A stretch of 64,000 nucleotides of DNA from Streptosporangium subroseum (GCF_900188345.1 NZ_FZOD01000005.1:1-64000); one strand, 5' to 3'. Numbered from the stretch's first letter, positions 42,334-53,410 are shown. Notes: generated by a model not told the origin, from the sequence alone. A program made the numbers and translations.

Positions 42334-42449
42334 TGACTCTCCTCTTCGGTGCGTTTCCGGCGTGGAGCGTATCGACGATTCCTCACAAAGCCGCTGTTCG
42401 GCAAGTGATTTCCGGACAATGGCCCAGATGGTGGGCCGTTGGGGCTAAC

Positions 42450-43775
42450 GTGAGCGCAGTGTCGCATCTTCCCGGGTTGCGGGCATTCGTCCCAGTGCTG
42501 GCCGTCATGACTGTCCTTGCGGCTGCCTGCGGCGCGGTGTTCGCCGTGCTCGCCGCCACCCGCCCGGCCGATGTCCGCAGAGTCGTGTCCACCGAGTCCG
42601 ACGTGCGGGAGCTGACCGGGCTCGCCCCGCTGACCGGCTCCCTGGCCGCGAGACCGACCGCCGCGGCTGTGGATCCGGCGAATCCCGCAGACCCTGCGGA
42701 CCCCGCGAGCGCAGTGACTCCCGCGACCCCCGCGCCCTCCAGGACCCGGGCCGCCGGCGGGCCCGGTCTCACCCTCACCCCGCCCAGGCTGCTCGTGATC
42801 TCCCAGTCGACGCTGCCCCAGCAGACCAAGGACGGCATCTCCCGGCTCAAACACGTCCAGAAGATCGACTCCTTCGACGGCGGAGCGGTCAGGATCTCCG
42901 GGACCGGGCTGAACCTGCTCGCGGTCGATCCCGCCCGCTTCCGCGCCTGGGCGCCGAAGGCCGTGGCCGATCAGCCGGGGGTGTGGAGCGCCCTGGACAG
43001 GGGGGAGTTCGTCGCCGACAGTTCGGCGATGCGCCGCTTCGGACTGGTCCTCGGCGCGGCCTACCAGGTGGACGGCGGGCCCCGGTTGCGGGCCGCGGCC
43101 TCCGCCCCGTTCGGCCTGCCCGGCGTGGACGGCCTCGTGAGCGAGGAGACCGGGCGGCGCCTCGGACTGCTGCCGGGCGTGGCGCTGCTGGTGAACGGAC
43201 CCGAGAAGGCGGCCGCCGCCCTGAAGGCCGGGGTGAGCAAGTTGCTGAGCCCGGGAGCGCAGGTGGTCGCGGTGGGCCGGAGCCGTACCGCCGGAACCAC
43301 GAGGACCACCGGGGAGAAGGCCGTGCCGGACAGGACGGCCACCGACGCCGCCGCCAAGGAGGAGCCGGTGGCGGCCCCGCGGGCGACGGTCGGAAGGCCC
43401 GGCAGCTACCTGGAGCTGTATCGCCTGTCGGCCGGGGTCTGCCCGGGACTGTCCTGGACGGTGCTGGCCGCGATCGGCCAGGTGGAGAGCTCGCACGGGC
43501 GTAACAACGGCCCGTCGTCGGCGGGTGCGCAGGGGCCGATGCAGTTCATGCCCGCCACCTGGAAGTCCTACGGGGTGGACGGCGACGCCGACGGCGTCGC
43601 CGACATCTGGAGCCCGTACGACGCGGTTCCCTCCGCGGCCAACTACCTGTGCGCCAACGGCGCGGGCCAGGGCGGCAAGAAGCTGGAGAAGTCGATCTGG
43701 TTCTACAACCACTCCTGGTCGTACGTCGCCAAGGTCATGGCCATCTCCCGGGGCTACGCCGCCGCCTATCCGTGA
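42450..43775 (+). CDS. Secreted lytic transglycosylase (SLT domain)
   Basis: A 441-residue protein. A hydrophobic N-terminal segment (about 12-36, with Cys in [13 protein letters not shown]) is a signal anchor or signal peptide. A long Ala/Pro-rich and mixed region follows. The C-terminal SLT domain (about 320-430) contains the catalytic Glu in [11 protein letters not shown] and the [13 protein letters not shown] and [12 protein letters not shown] motifs. It cleaves the peptidoglycan glycan strand to 1,6-anhydro-MurNAc. The GTG at 42450 is preferred to the ATG at 42321, which is inside the divergent MFS gene. The 3' end overlaps the convergent ferrochelatase gene by 10 bases. Confidence 0.85.
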   Translation: MSAVSHLPGLRAFVPVLAVMTVLAAACGAVFAVLAATRPADVRRVVSTESDVRELTGLAPLTGSLAARPTAAAVDPANPADPADPASAVTPATPAPSRTRAAGGPGLTLTPPRLLVISQSTLPQQTKDGISRLKHVQKIDSFDGGAVRISGTGLNLLAVDPARFRAWAPKAVADQPGVWSALDRGEFVADSSAMRRFGLVLGAAYQVDGGPRLRAAASAPFGLPGVDGLVSEETGRRLGLLPGVALLVNGPEKAAAALKAGVSKLLSPGAQVVAVGRSRTAGTTRTTGEKAVPDRTATDAAAKEEPVAAPRATVGRPGSYLELYRLSAGVCPGLSWTVLAAIGQVESSHGRNNGPSSAGAQGPMQFMPATWKSYGVDGDADGVADIWSPYDAVPSAANYLCANGAGQGGKKLEKSIWFYNHSWSYVAKVMAISRGYAAAYP

Positions 43776-44728
43776 CGGCGGGGCGGAGCCGGGCAGCAGG
43801 TGGCCGCGCACATGATCGGCTCCGGCTCGGCCAGCAGCTCGCCGACCATCGAGACGAACCGCGGATGGGTGCCCGCGGTGGCGGCCCTGGCCAGCGGGAG
43901 GCCGAGTCTGCCGGCCACCTCGGCGGCCTCCACGTCGAGGTCGTAGACGACCTCCATGTGGTCGGAGACGAAACCCACGGGCACCAGCACCACCGCGGGG
44001 GCGTCGATCTCTGCCAGATGGTCGCAGACGTCGGGCTCCAGCCACGGGATGTGAGGGGGGCCGCTGCGGCTCTGCCAGACCAGGTCCCACTCCCGCTCGC
44101 CGCCCAGCTCCGCGGTGATCAGCGAGGCCGCCTGACGGAGCTGCGCCTCGTACGCGCCGCCGCTCGGCCCGGCGGTGCGGGCCATCGAGATCGGGATGCT
44201 GTGCGCGGTGAAGACCAGCCGCGCGGCGTCCCTGTGCTCGGCGGGCAACCGGTCCAGGGCCTCGCGGGTGTGGTCCACCATGGCCGCGACAAAGCCGGGG
44301 TGGTCGAAGTAGTGCCGGAGCTTGACGACCTCCGGGGCGCCCTCGACCGCGGTCCTGGCGAGCGAGATGTCCTCGAGGTACTGCCGGCAGGCCGAGTACG
44401 AGCTGTAGGCGGACGTGACGAAGGCCGCCGCCTTGCGCACGCCGTCGGCGGCCATCTGCCTGAGCGTGTCCTCGAGGTAGGGATGCCAGTTGCGGTTGCC
44501 CCAGTAGACGGGCAGGTCGATGGTCGGTTCGACGGCCGCGATCAGGTCGCGGCACTGCTGGTTGATCGGGCTGGACCCGCCGAAGCGCTGGTAGTGCGCC
44601 TCGACCTCCAGCAGTCGCTCACGCGGGACGCCCCGGCCCCGCACAACGTTCTCCAGAAACGGCATCACGTCGTCGGGCTTCTCCGGGCCCCCGAACGAGA
44701 CGACGAGCAGTGCGTCGTAAGTCCCCAT
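43766..44728 (-). CDS. cpfC: Coproporphyrin III ferrochelatase
   Basis: A 320-residue enzyme that inserts Fe(II) into coproporphyrin III in the actinobacterial coproporphyrin-dependent haem pathway. The catalytic His and Glu are in [10 protein letters not shown] and [12 protein letters not shown]. It has the three clustered C-terminal cysteines ([10 protein letters not shown]) and an internal Cys (SACRQYLED) that ligate a [2Fe-2S] cluster in actinobacterial members. The ATG at 44728 begins [15 protein letters not shown], as expected. A minus-strand TTTGAT ends 7 bases upstream, so the transcript could be leaderless. No other haem gene is adjacent. Confidence 0.93.
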   Translation of the reverse strand: MGTYDALLVVSFGGPEKPDDVMPFLENVVRGRGVPRERLLEVEAHYQRFGGSSPINQQCRDLIAAVEPTIDLPVYWGNRNWHPYLEDTLRQMAADGVRKAAAFVTSAYSSYSACRQYLEDISLARTAVEGAPEVVKLRHYFDHPGFVAAMVDHTREALDRLPAEHRDAARLVFTAHSIPISMARTAGPSGGAYEAQLRQAASLITAELGGEREWDLVWQSRSGPPHIPWLEPDVCDHLAEIDAPAVVLVPVGFVSDHMEVVYDLDVEAAEVAGRLGLPLARAATAGTHPRFVSMVGELLAEPEPIMCAATCCPAPPRRHG

Positions 44729-44867
44729 GACATTTATCAAACCGCATGCCGGGGTGTCCTTTCGCATGGTCACGTAGGGTCATTCGGCGTCGACCGTGCG
44801 GATGGATGCATGACGGATACATCTCCGCGACGATCGCGGGGGTAGGCGCGGGGGTAGGTTCGAAACC

Positions 44868-46850
44868 GTGACCCCATTCAACGACATCCGTGATTATGTC
44901 GGCGTGCCGCGGGTGGCATCCCTGCGGCTCTCCCCCGATGGAACCCGTCTGGTCGCCGTAGTGCAGGCGCTCAATCCCGATGGCAAGTCCTACGGGACGT
45001 CCTTATGGGAGATCCCCCTTGACGAGCGCAGGCCGTACCGGCTGACCAGGTCCCTCAAGGGCGAGGCCGGGGCCGAGTTCACCGAGGGCGGCGACCTGCT
45101 GTTCGGCTCGCGCAGGCCCGACCCGACGGTCAAGGATCCGAACGAGGAGGTTCCGGCGCTCTGGCTGCTGCCCGCGGCGGGCGGCGAGGCCCGGCAGGTC
45201 GCGTCGAGGCCCGGTGGCGTCACCGGGTTCGCGACCGGCGGGCAGACCGTGGTCTTCGGCTCCGACGTGCTCCCGGGCGACGAGGCGGGGGAGGCCGAGC
45301 GGCGCACGACCCGCAAGGACGCCGGGATCAGCGCCATCCTGCACGAGAGCTACCCGGTGCGCTACTGGGACCACGACCTCGGCCCGGGGGAGCCCCGGCT
45401 GTTCGCCGGAACCATCGGGGACGACGACCGCCTGACCGAGATCAGGGACCTCACCCCGCAGCCGGGCAAGGCGCTGACGAACGCCTCCTACGACGTGACC
45501 CCCGACGGCTCCACCGTCGTGACCACGTGGGCCGTGCCCCTTCCGCACGGCGAGATCCGGTTCGACCTGGTGGCGATCGAGACGTCCAACGGCGGAGCCC
45601 GCCGGACCCTGGCGACCCAGGACGGCCACGACTTCGAAGGCCCGATCAGGGTCTCTCCCGACGGGCGCCTGGTGACGTGCTCCCGGGGCAACCACGCCGA
45701 CACCACGCGGATCCCCGAGAACACCCTGTGGATCGTCGACCTGGCCACCGGTGAGGGACACGCCGCCGGCGGCGAGCTGTGGCCGGCCGACGTCGCCTGG
45801 GCGCCCGACGGGCGGTCCCTGTACGTGATCGCCGACGAGCAGGGCCGCCGCCCGATCTTCCAGGTGCCGGCCGACGGCTCCGCGCCGGTACGGCTCACCT
45901 CCGGCGACGCCGCGTACTCGTCCCTGAACGTCGCGCCCGACGGCGCCGTCTACGCGCTGCGCAGCGCCGTGAACGTGCCTTCCGCGCCCGTCAGGGTCGC
46001 CGCCGACGGCACGGTGGAGGAGCTGGCCTCGCCGGCCCCGAGCCTGGAGCTGCCCGGCACGCTGACCGAGGTCACCACGACCGCCGACGACGGTACGACG
46101 ATCAGGGCCTGGCTGGTGCTGCCCGAGGGCGCCTCGGCGGAGAACCCCGCGCCCTTCCTGCTCTGGATCCACGGTGGTCCGCTGTCCAGCTGGAACGACT
46201 GGTCCTGGCGCTGGAACCCGTGGATCATGGCCCAGAACGGCTATGCCGTGCTGCTGCCCGACCCGTGCCTGTCCACCGGCTACGGATCCGAGATGATCCG
46301 GCGCGGCTGGGCGAACTGGGGCCCCCGCACCCACGCCGACCTGATGTCGATCACCGACGCCGCCCTGGAGCTGCCGGAGATCGACGCCACCCGGACCGCC
46401 GCGATGGGCGGCTCGTTCGGCGGCTACATGGCCAACTGGATCGCCGGGCACACCGACAGGTTCAAGGCGATCGTCACCCACGCCTCGCTCTGGAACCTGG
46501 ACCAGTTCGCCGGCACGACCGACGCGTCCATGTACTGGCAGCGGGAGTTCGGCATACCGGGGACCGAGCTGTACGAGAAGCTCTCCCCGCACCTGTCGCT
46601 GGCGGAGATCTCCACCCCGATGCTGGTCATCCACGGCGACAAGGACTACCGGGTGCCCATCGGCGAGGGCCTGCGGCTCTGGTGGGACCTGCAGCGTTCG
46701 GGCGTGGAGTCGAAGTTCCTGTACTTCCCCGACGAGAACCACTGGGTGCTCAAGCCGGGCAACGCCGTGGTCTGGTACGAGACCGTCCTCGCCTTCCTGG
46801 CTCAGCACGTCCTCGGCCGGGAGTGGAAGCGGCCGGAGTCGCTCTCATGA
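44868..46850 (+). CDS. S9 family peptidase (prolyl oligopeptidase/acylaminoacyl-peptidase type)
   Basis: A 660-residue serine peptidase. The N-terminal beta-propeller (about 15-390) has repeated SPDG-type blades, and the C-terminal alpha/beta hydrolase (about 400-655) carries the catalytic triad: Ser516 in GGSFGGY, Asp in HGDKDYRVP (about 593) and His625 in DENHWV. It would hydrolyse short peptides, possibly acylated, in the cytoplasm; no signal peptide is present. A TAGGTT -10-like box ends 7 bases before the GTG start, indicating leaderless transcription. The inositol monophosphatase gene follows on the same strand. Confidence 0.92.
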   Translation: MTPFNDIRDYVGVPRVASLRLSPDGTRLVAVVQALNPDGKSYGTSLWEIPLDERRPYRLTRSLKGEAGAEFTEGGDLLFGSRRPDPTVKDPNEEVPALWLLPAAGGEARQVASRPGGVTGFATGGQTVVFGSDVLPGDEAGEAERRTTRKDAGISAILHESYPVRYWDHDLGPGEPRLFAGTIGDDDRLTEIRDLTPQPGKALTNASYDVTPDGSTVVTTWAVPLPHGEIRFDLVAIETSNGGARRTLATQDGHDFEGPIRVSPDGRLVTCSRGNHADTTRIPENTLWIVDLATGEGHAAGGELWPADVAWAPDGRSLYVIADEQGRRPIFQVPADGSAPVRLTSGDAAYSSLNVAPDGAVYALRSAVNVPSAPVRVAADGTVEELASPAPSLELPGTLTEVTTTADDGTTIRAWLVLPEGASAENPAPFLLWIHGGPLSSWNDWSWRWNPWIMAQNGYAVLLPDPCLSTGYGSEMIRRGWANWGPRTHADLMSITDAALELPEIDATRTAAMGGSFGGYMANWIAGHTDRFKAIVTHASLWNLDQFAGTTDASMYWQREFGIPGTELYEKLSPHLSLAEISTPMLVIHGDKDYRVPIGEGLRLWWDLQRSGVESKFLYFPDENHWVLKPGNAVVWYETVLAFLAQHVLGREWKRPESLS

Positions 46851-46908
46851 ACCCGATGTCCGCGCAGGATGAGCGGTTGGTACGGCGAGCGGGGAACGGG
46901 GAGCCGTC

Positions 46909-47703
46909 GTGGACAGCGGGGTGACCTTCGGCCGGCTGGCCGAGGAGATCGCGCGGGAGGCCGGGGAGATGCTCCTGGCCAAACGCCCGGCCCGGCCCGA
47001 GGTGCTGGTCACCAAGTCCAGTCCCACCGACGTCGTGACCGCGCTCGACCAGGCGTCGGAGGAGCTGATCCGCGCCAGGATCAAGGCGGCCAGGCCCGAT
47101 GACGCGATCCTCGGCGAGGAGGGCGGCTCGACCGGCGGCGGCAGGGTCCGCTGGATCGTGGACCCGATCGACGGGACGGTCAACTTCCTGTACGGCGTGC
47201 CGGAGTGGGCGGTCAGCATCGCGGTCGAGGTCGACGGCGAGGTGATCGCGGGTGTGGTCAACGTCGTGCCTCGCGGCGAGATCTTCACCGCGGTCAAGGG
47301 CGAGGGCGCGTGGCTGGCGGGGGAGCGGTTGCGCTGCAACACCGGCGTGCCGCTGGACCGGGCCCTGATCGCCACCGGGTTCGGCTACGAGAGCAGGCGG
47401 CGCGCGGTGCAGGCGGAGGTGCTCGCCCACGTGCTGCCGCGCGTGCGCGACATCCGCCGGGGCGGCTCGGCGGCCTCGGACCTGTGTTCGGTGGCGGCCG
47501 GCCGGGTGGACGGCTACTACGAACGCGGTCCGCAGTACTGGGACTACGGGGCCGGTGGCCTCATCGCCGCCGAGGCCGGAGCCAGGGTCGGCGGGCTGAA
47601 CGGCAAGCCGTGCAATCCGGGGCTCACGCTCTGCGCGGCACCGGGACTGTTCGAGGAGTTGCACGACCTGCTGGCGCCGCTGGACCCCGAACGCGACGGC
47701 TGA
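46909..47703 (+). CDS. Inositol monophosphatase family protein
   Basis: A 264-residue magnesium-dependent phosphatase with the three family motifs: GEEGG (about 69), the metal-binding signature WIVDPIDGTVNF (about 83) and WDYGAGGLIAAEAGA (about 209). The substrate could be inositol-1-phosphate or a related sugar phosphate such as histidinol phosphate; the sequence alone does not decide. GGGGAG precedes the GTG start. It lies 58 bases after the S9 peptidase gene and ends at a strong terminator. Confidence 0.92.
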   Translation: MDSGVTFGRLAEEIAREAGEMLLAKRPARPEVLVTKSSPTDVVTALDQASEELIRARIKAARPDDAILGEEGGSTGGGRVRWIVDPIDGTVNFLYGVPEWAVSIAVEVDGEVIAGVVNVVPRGEIFTAVKGEGAWLAGERLRCNTGVPLDRALIATGFGYESRRRAVQAEVLAHVLPRVRDIRRGGSAASDLCSVAAGRVDGYYERGPQYWDYGAGGLIAAEAGARVGGLNGKPCNPGLTLCAAPGLFEELHDLLAPLDPERDG

Positions 47704-47726
47704 GGCGTGTGAGGACGTCCACGGCA

Positions 47727-47767
47727 TGAAAGAAGCCCCCCAACGATCGGCCGGGGGGCTTCTTTCA
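47727..47767. terminator. Bidirectional terminator
   Basis: Perfect 15-bp stem (47727-47741 with 47753-47767) between the inositol phosphatase gene and the convergent 54-residue ORF. Confidence 0.9.
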
Positions 47768-47771
47768 CGCC

Positions 47772-47936
47772 TCAGCGCTGGATGAGAACGCCGTTGTCTG
47801 TGGCCAGACGGCGGAGATCCTCGATTTCGGCGGTGAAGGTGTCGGCGAGATAGTCATCGCCGGTGGTCCGGGCCTCCTGCAGGTTCTTGTAGGCCTGGTC
47901 GAGGCGGTGCTCGATCGTCGTCGTGAACTCGCCCAT
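47772..47936 (-). CDS. Small conserved-looking protein (54 residues)
   Basis: A short gene encoding MGEFTTTIEHRLDQAYKN and then two amphipathic helices ending NGVLIQR. The composition is charged and helical, without membrane segment or cysteine. A GAAGG ribosome site lies 5 bases before the ATG. The stop codon is 5 bases from the shared terminator, exactly where a convergent transcript should end, and third codon positions are GC-rich. Function unknown; similar small helical proteins occur next to inositol phosphatase genes in related genomes as far as I recall. Confidence 0.75.
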   Translation of the reverse strand: MGEFTTTIEHRLDQAYKNLQEARTTGDDYLADTFTAEIEDLRRLATDNGVLIQR

Positions 47937-48049
47937 CTCACCTTCTTTCTCACGGGGGACGGAAGGTTCGCCGGTAGGGGACTGGAACCCGGCTGTTACC
48001 CAACAAGTTACACGGGCTAAACATGTGTGTTTTTCACGTCACGCGCAGT

Positions 48050-48086
48050 GCTTACCGTAGAGGTGGGCTTACCGTCGGCTTACAGG
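48050..48086 (+). promoter_or_regulatory. Direct repeats, possible response-regulator binding site
   Basis: GCTTACCGT at 48050 and 48067, and GCTTACAGG at 48078. The last two are spaced 11 bp apart, one helical turn, as in OmpR/PhoB-type tandem sites. They lie 68-104 bp upstream of the response regulator start. Confidence 0.5.
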
Positions 48087-48153
48087 GGATGTGGCGACAA
48101 TGGAGAGCCGTTCCAGCCGCTGTTGACAGATTTCACGGGAGGTGCCAAAAGCC

Positions 48154-48807
48154 GTGCGAGTGCTTGTGGTTGAAGATGAGCGGGTGCTTGCGGATGCGAT
48201 CGCGACCGGGCTCCGGCGTGAGGCCATGGCCGTGGACGTCGCCTACGACGGCGCCGGCGCGCTGGAGCGGACCGGTTACATCGACTATGACGTGATCGTC
48301 TTGGACAGGGACCTTCCCAAGGTCCACGGGGACGAGGTCTGCCGCCGCCTGGTGGCCGATCGGACCGCGTCCCGGATCCTGATGCTGACCGCGTCGGGTG
48401 ACGTCGACGACAAGGTGGAGGGGCTGGGGCTGGGCGCCGACGACTATCTGGCCAAGCCCTTCGTGTTCATCGAGCTCGTCGCGCGGGTGCGGGCGCTCGG
48501 GCGCCGTTCCGCCCCGGCGCTGCCGCCGGTGCTGGAACGGGCCGGGGTCCGCCTGGACCCGGGCAAGCGGCTGGTCTCCAGGAACGGCGAGGAGATCGCG
48601 CTCACCAAGAAGGAGTTCGCGGTCCTGGAGGAGCTGATGCGCGCGGAGGGCGCGGTGGTCAGCCAGGAGGACCTGCTGGACAAGGCGTGGGACGAGAACA
48701 TCGACCCCTTCACCAACGTGGTGCGTGTCACCATGATGACCTTGAGGAAGAAACTGGGCGATCCTCAGGTGATCGAGACGGTGCCCGGGGTCGGATACAA
48801 GCTGTGA
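48154..48807 (+). CDS. OmpR-family response regulator
   Basis: A 217-residue two-component regulator. The receiver domain (about 1-115) carries the phospho-acceptor Asp in VIVLDRDLP and the conserved Lys in YLAKPF. The C-terminal winged helix (about 130-215) has TKKEFAVLEELMR and VRVTMMTLRKKLGD. The GTG at 48154 is preferred because GGGAGG lies 11 bases upstream, and the GTG at 48142 overlaps that site. Its stop overlaps the histidine kinase start (GTGA), so the pair is co-translated. The upstream direct repeats suggest autoregulation. Confidence 0.92.
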   Translation: MRVLVVEDERVLADAIATGLRREAMAVDVAYDGAGALERTGYIDYDVIVLDRDLPKVHGDEVCRRLVADRTASRILMLTASGDVDDKVEGLGLGADDYLAKPFVFIELVARVRALGRRSAPALPPVLERAGVRLDPGKRLVSRNGEEIALTKKEFAVLEELMRAEGAVVSQEDLLDKAWDENIDPFTNVVRVTMMTLRKKLGDPQVIETVPGVGYKL

Positions 48808-50186
48808 GCACGCCGCAGGGCGGGGGAGAGCGGCCTTCGAACACGCCACTCGGGTCCCTGCCGACCCACCCGATGATCAGCCCGCACTCCGAGCGGGAGG
48901 CCTGGAGGAGCGAGCAGTCGGCCTCCGGCGGCCCGGTGCAGGGGGGCAACCGGCCCCCGCCGCCGAACGGCCCACCGGCGTGGGACGGCCCACCTCCGGT
49001 GGGTGCCGTCCCCGTACGGCAAACGGTGCTGGACCGAGCGCGAATGATCATTGACCGCCTGAGCATCCGATGGCGACTGACCATCACCTACGGGGTGCTG
49101 TTCTTCATGGCCGGGGCGCTGCTCATGCTCGTGATCTACCTGATGGTGGGCTGGGCGCTCAATGCGGCATGGCCCGCATTCCCGCTCGACCTGGACGGGC
49201 TGATATCTCCCGACGCCGTGCGCAAGATCCAAGGGCAGTGGTACTGGCAACAGCAAGACGCGGTGTCCGGGGCGCAGAAGCTGCTGCTCACCCGCTCGCT
49301 GCTGGCCCTGCTGGGCGTCGGCATCCTGGCGATCATCATCGGCTACATCGTCGCCGACCGGGCGCTCAAGCCGATCCAGCAGATGACCGCCACGGCCCGC
49401 AAGCTGTCGGGTTCCACGCTCGCCCATGAGCGGATCGACCTCAAGGGACCCGACGACGAGCTCAAGGAACTGGCCGACACCTTCGACGCCATGCTGACCA
49501 GACTCAATGTGGCATTCGACACACAACGAAGATTCGTGGCCAACGCCTCACACGAGCTCCGCACCCCGTTGACGATCAACCGGACGGTCCTGGAGATCGC
49601 CCTGGGCGACCCGGAGGCGTCGGGTGACCTGAAGGCGCTGGGCCGTACGCTCCTGGAGGTCAACGCCCGCAACGAGCGCCTCATCGAGGGCCTGCTGCTG
49701 CTGGCCCGCAGCGAGCGCGAGCTCAGCGTGCGCAAGCCGGTGGACATGAAGGACGTGGCGGAGACCGCCATCGACCAGCTCTCCTCGCGCGCGGAGGAGG
49801 CGGGGGTCATGGTGACCACCGAGCTCCAAAGTGCCGAAACCATAGGCGATCCGGTGCTTCTCGAGCGTTGCGTGGCCAACCTCGTGGAGAACGGTATAAA
49901 GCATAATCTTCCTGAATCCGGACGTCTGTGGGTCCGTGCGGGAATGGTGGAGGGTGCCCTCGTTGTTCAGGTGGCGAACACGGGGCTACACGTTCCCGCA
50001 TATGAGGTGAACAGCCTGTTTGAGCCGTTTCGGCGACTCAATGCAGATCGGGTCGACTCGGCCAAGGGGGCGGGTCTCGGGCTGTCCATCGTCCGTGCGG
50101 TCGTGCGGGCTCACGGGGGCAACGTGACCGCCATACCCAGGGATGGAGGAGGTCTTGTGATCACCGTGAGACTTCAGTCACGTTGA
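48804..50186 (+). CDS. Sensor histidine kinase
   Basis: A 460-residue kinase. The N-terminal 85 residues are Pro/Gly-rich and cytoplasmic. Two transmembrane helices (about 93-117 and 165-187) bracket a short extracellular sensor of about 47 residues with several aromatic residues (QGQWYWQQQD). HAMP, HisKA with the phospho-acceptor His250 (FVANASHELRTPL) and HATPase_c (VENGIKHN, GAGLGLSIVRAV) follow. It should phosphorylate the response regulator encoded just upstream. The short sensor domain argues for detection of a membrane or envelope state rather than a bulky ligand. Confidence 0.92.
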   Translation: MSTPQGGGERPSNTPLGSLPTHPMISPHSEREAWRSEQSASGGPVQGGNRPPPPNGPPAWDGPPPVGAVPVRQTVLDRARMIIDRLSIRWRLTITYGVLFFMAGALLMLVIYLMVGWALNAAWPAFPLDLDGLISPDAVRKIQGQWYWQQQDAVSGAQKLLLTRSLLALLGVGILAIIIGYIVADRALKPIQQMTATARKLSGSTLAHERIDLKGPDDELKELADTFDAMLTRLNVAFDTQRRFVANASHELRTPLTINRTVLEIALGDPEASGDLKALGRTLLEVNARNERLIEGLLLLARSERELSVRKPVDMKDVAETAIDQLSSRAEEAGVMVTTELQSAETIGDPVLLERCVANLVENGIKHNLPESGRLWVRAGMVEGALVVQVANTGLHVPAYEVNSLFEPFRRLNADRVDSAKGAGLGLSIVRAVVRAHGGNVTAIPRDGGGLVITVRLQSR

Positions 50187-50459
50187 TCCGGCGGGGGGCG
50201 TCTCGTTCACGCCGTACATGTGGTTGGATGTGCCGTCGAACACGGTGGTGCATGCCGCCAATGCTGTGGTTTACGCCATATTTGGCTAACCGTGCCCATT
50301 GGCAGTGAGTCCCTCACGTGTAGGGAGGTTCAGTGACCATTCCGGCGGGGTACCGAAGCAGGAATCTCTTTGGCGGATTGGGCACAAGTTGTGCCTCTCG
50401 AACGTTACACACGCGCGAGTTAAGCGCAGACAGATAGATGAGGGGGATGGAGCAAACTG

Positions 50460-50759
50460 ATGGCTACCGATTACGACAGCCCACGCAAGACTGACGATGA
50501 TCTTAGCGAGGACAGTCTTCAGGAACTGCAGGCGCGCCGGACCGACAAGTCCTCGGGCAGCATTGACATCGACGAGACGGATCTCGCCGAGTCGCTTGAA
50601 CTGCCGGGCGCGGACTTGTCCAACGAAGAGCTTTCGCTCCGGGTGATCCCTCGTCAGGCCGACGAGTTCACCTGCGCGCGTTGCTTCCTCGTGCACCACC
50701 GCAGTCAGCTTGCCGTCGAAAGAAACGGTCAGCAGATCTGCCGGGAGTGCGCGGCCTGA
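50460..50759 (+). CDS. DUF4193 family protein
   Basis: A 99-residue actinobacterial protein of the DUF4193 family. The N-terminus is acidic and rich in Asp and Ser, the middle has LQARRTDKSSGSIDIDETD, and the C-terminus carries a zinc-ribbon-like pair, CARC and CREC, about 27 residues apart. The function is unknown; the family is conserved across actinobacteria, often near dut. It is an independent transcript upstream of a conserved hypothetical gene. Confidence 0.9.
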   Translation: MATDYDSPRKTDDDLSEDSLQELQARRTDKSSGSIDIDETDLAESLELPGADLSNEELSLRVIPRQADEFTCARCFLVHHRSQLAVERNGQQICRECAA

Positions 50760-50840
50760 CGATGTTCCGATGGCCTGTCCGATGTGTGTCCGCCCCTGGA
50801 CGGGTAGGGCCCCAGGACAGCCTTGAGGAGGTTCCGCGAC

Positions 50841-51647
50841 ATGACGTCAGAGAACAAACAGACCGGCGCCGAGCCGGCCGACTCCGCGGCCGAGGAGTCG
50901 GTCGGCGCGTCGGAGCAGGAAGTAGCCGAGATCGTCGGCAGGCTCGCCGAGCCTGACGACCTGGATGGCGCCGAGCGGCGACAGTTGCTCGGCCGCCTGA
51001 CGAAGTCGCTGGCCGTGGGGGCGAAGAACGCCAAGGCCTCCGGTGTGGGCCGGAGTCGTTGGCTGACCGACGTGTTCATGGCCGTGGCCCCTCGCATCCC
51101 GATCCGTGATCTGCAAACCCTTTCCGAGCACCACAAGGGCCTCACCTCCGAGGCGCTGGCCGACGACCTCGTGAGCACCGCCACCAAGGCCACCATGACG
51201 GTCGGCGCCATCGGCGGAGCCGTCGCGGCGGTCCAGTTCGCCGCCCCGCCGCTCCTGCTCTCCGCCCCCGCGCAGCTCGTGGCCGAGACCCTCGTGGTCG
51301 CCGCGATCGAGGTCAAGCTCATCGCCGAGCTTCACGAGGTGTACGGCGTCCAGGTGCCCGGCAGCGGCTCCCAGCGGGCCGTGGCCTTCGCGACGGCCTG
51401 GTCCAAACAGCGTGGCGTGGATCCCATGTCCCCCGCCTCTGTCACCATCGCGCTGGGCGCCGCGACCAAGACCGCCATGCGCAACCGGTTGATGCGCACT
51501 CTCGGGCGGCATATGACCACATTGGGCCCCTTCCTCACGGGAGCCGTGGCCGGTGGGTTTCTCAATCGTTCCGCCACAAGAAAACTCTCCGAGGCCGTCC
51601 GGGCCGATCTCAGGGTTCATCGAGCTCTTCCACCCGGAAAGTCATAA
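50841..51647 (+). CDS. Conserved hypothetical protein with central hydrophobic region
   Basis: A 268-residue protein. The first 35 residues are acidic and Ser/Glu-rich, and the middle (about 125-175) is hydrophobic with Ala/Gly-rich helices that may enter the membrane (GAIGGAVAAVQFAAPPLLLSA). The rest is helical and basic. It resembles Streptosporangiaceae proteins annotated only as hypothetical; a distant likeness to EcsC-type proteins is possible but not asserted. GAGGAGG lies 7 bases before ATG 50841, which rules out the slightly longer start at 50823. It sits 82 bases after the DUF4193 gene. Confidence 0.75.
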   Translation: MTSENKQTGAEPADSAAEESVGASEQEVAEIVGRLAEPDDLDGAERRQLLGRLTKSLAVGAKNAKASGVGRSRWLTDVFMAVAPRIPIRDLQTLSEHHKGLTSEALADDLVSTATKATMTVGAIGGAVAAVQFAAPPLLLSAPAQLVAETLVVAAIEVKLIAELHEVYGVQVPGSGSQRAVAFATAWSKQRGVDPMSPASVTIALGAATKTAMRNRLMRTLGRHMTTLGPFLTGAVAGGFLNRSATRKLSEAVRADLRVHRALPPGKS

Positions 51648-51700
51648 AAAGGCCTGAATTGGGTAGTTAGAGCAGTTAAGACGACTACCTGGAGGAATTT

Positions 51701-53074
<1,374 letters not shown>

Positions 53075-53086
53075 CCTCCACGGCAC

Positions 53087-53108
53087 GGCGTGCCCCCAGG
53101 GGCACGCC
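53087..53108. terminator. Terminator hairpin
   Basis: GGCGTGCCCC / GGGGCACGCC with a 2-base centre, 12 bases after the otsA stop and before the convergent DUF4235 stop. Confidence 0.7.
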
Positions 53109-53113
53109 CGCCG

Positions 53114-53410
53114 TCAGGAGACGACATCCTTCGCCGAGTCCTTCAGACCCTTCCACGCGTCGTAGCGCCTCCTGGCGGTGCGGGCGACCACGATCTGCGC
53201 CACCTGCATGCCCACTCCCATCACCACGGCGTAACCGATCGCCTCGCCGAGGCTGATCTCCAGCGACTCGCTGTCGGCCGGCGGTTTTTTGCCCGTCGTC
53301 TTCTCCCAGGCGAATCCAATGACCTTCTTGGCGCCCCAAGCCGTCGCGATCCCTATCAGACCACCGATGGCTCTCCACGCCATGTCTTGCTTCTCGGTCT
53401 TGCCGGCCAT
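53114..53410 (-). CDS. DUF4235 family membrane protein
   Basis: A 98-residue protein with two hydrophobic segments (about 13-30 and 57-77) and a basic C-terminus, matching DUF4235 (MAWRAIGGLIGIATAWGAKK motif). The function is unknown; the family is restricted to actinobacteria. It is convergent with otsA and divergent from valS, 80 bases away. Confidence 0.88.
   Translation of the reverse strand: MAGKTEKQDMAWRAIGGLIGIATAWGAKKVIGFAWEKTTGKKPPADSESLEISLGEAIGYAVVMGVGMQVAQIVVARTARRRYDAWKGLKDSAKDVVS

Noticed and set aside
42321..42449. 5' extension of the lytic transglycosylase gene to ATG 42321
   Set aside because: It would overlap the MFS gene start and lacks a signal-like sequence; the hydrophobic N-terminus begins after GTG 42450.
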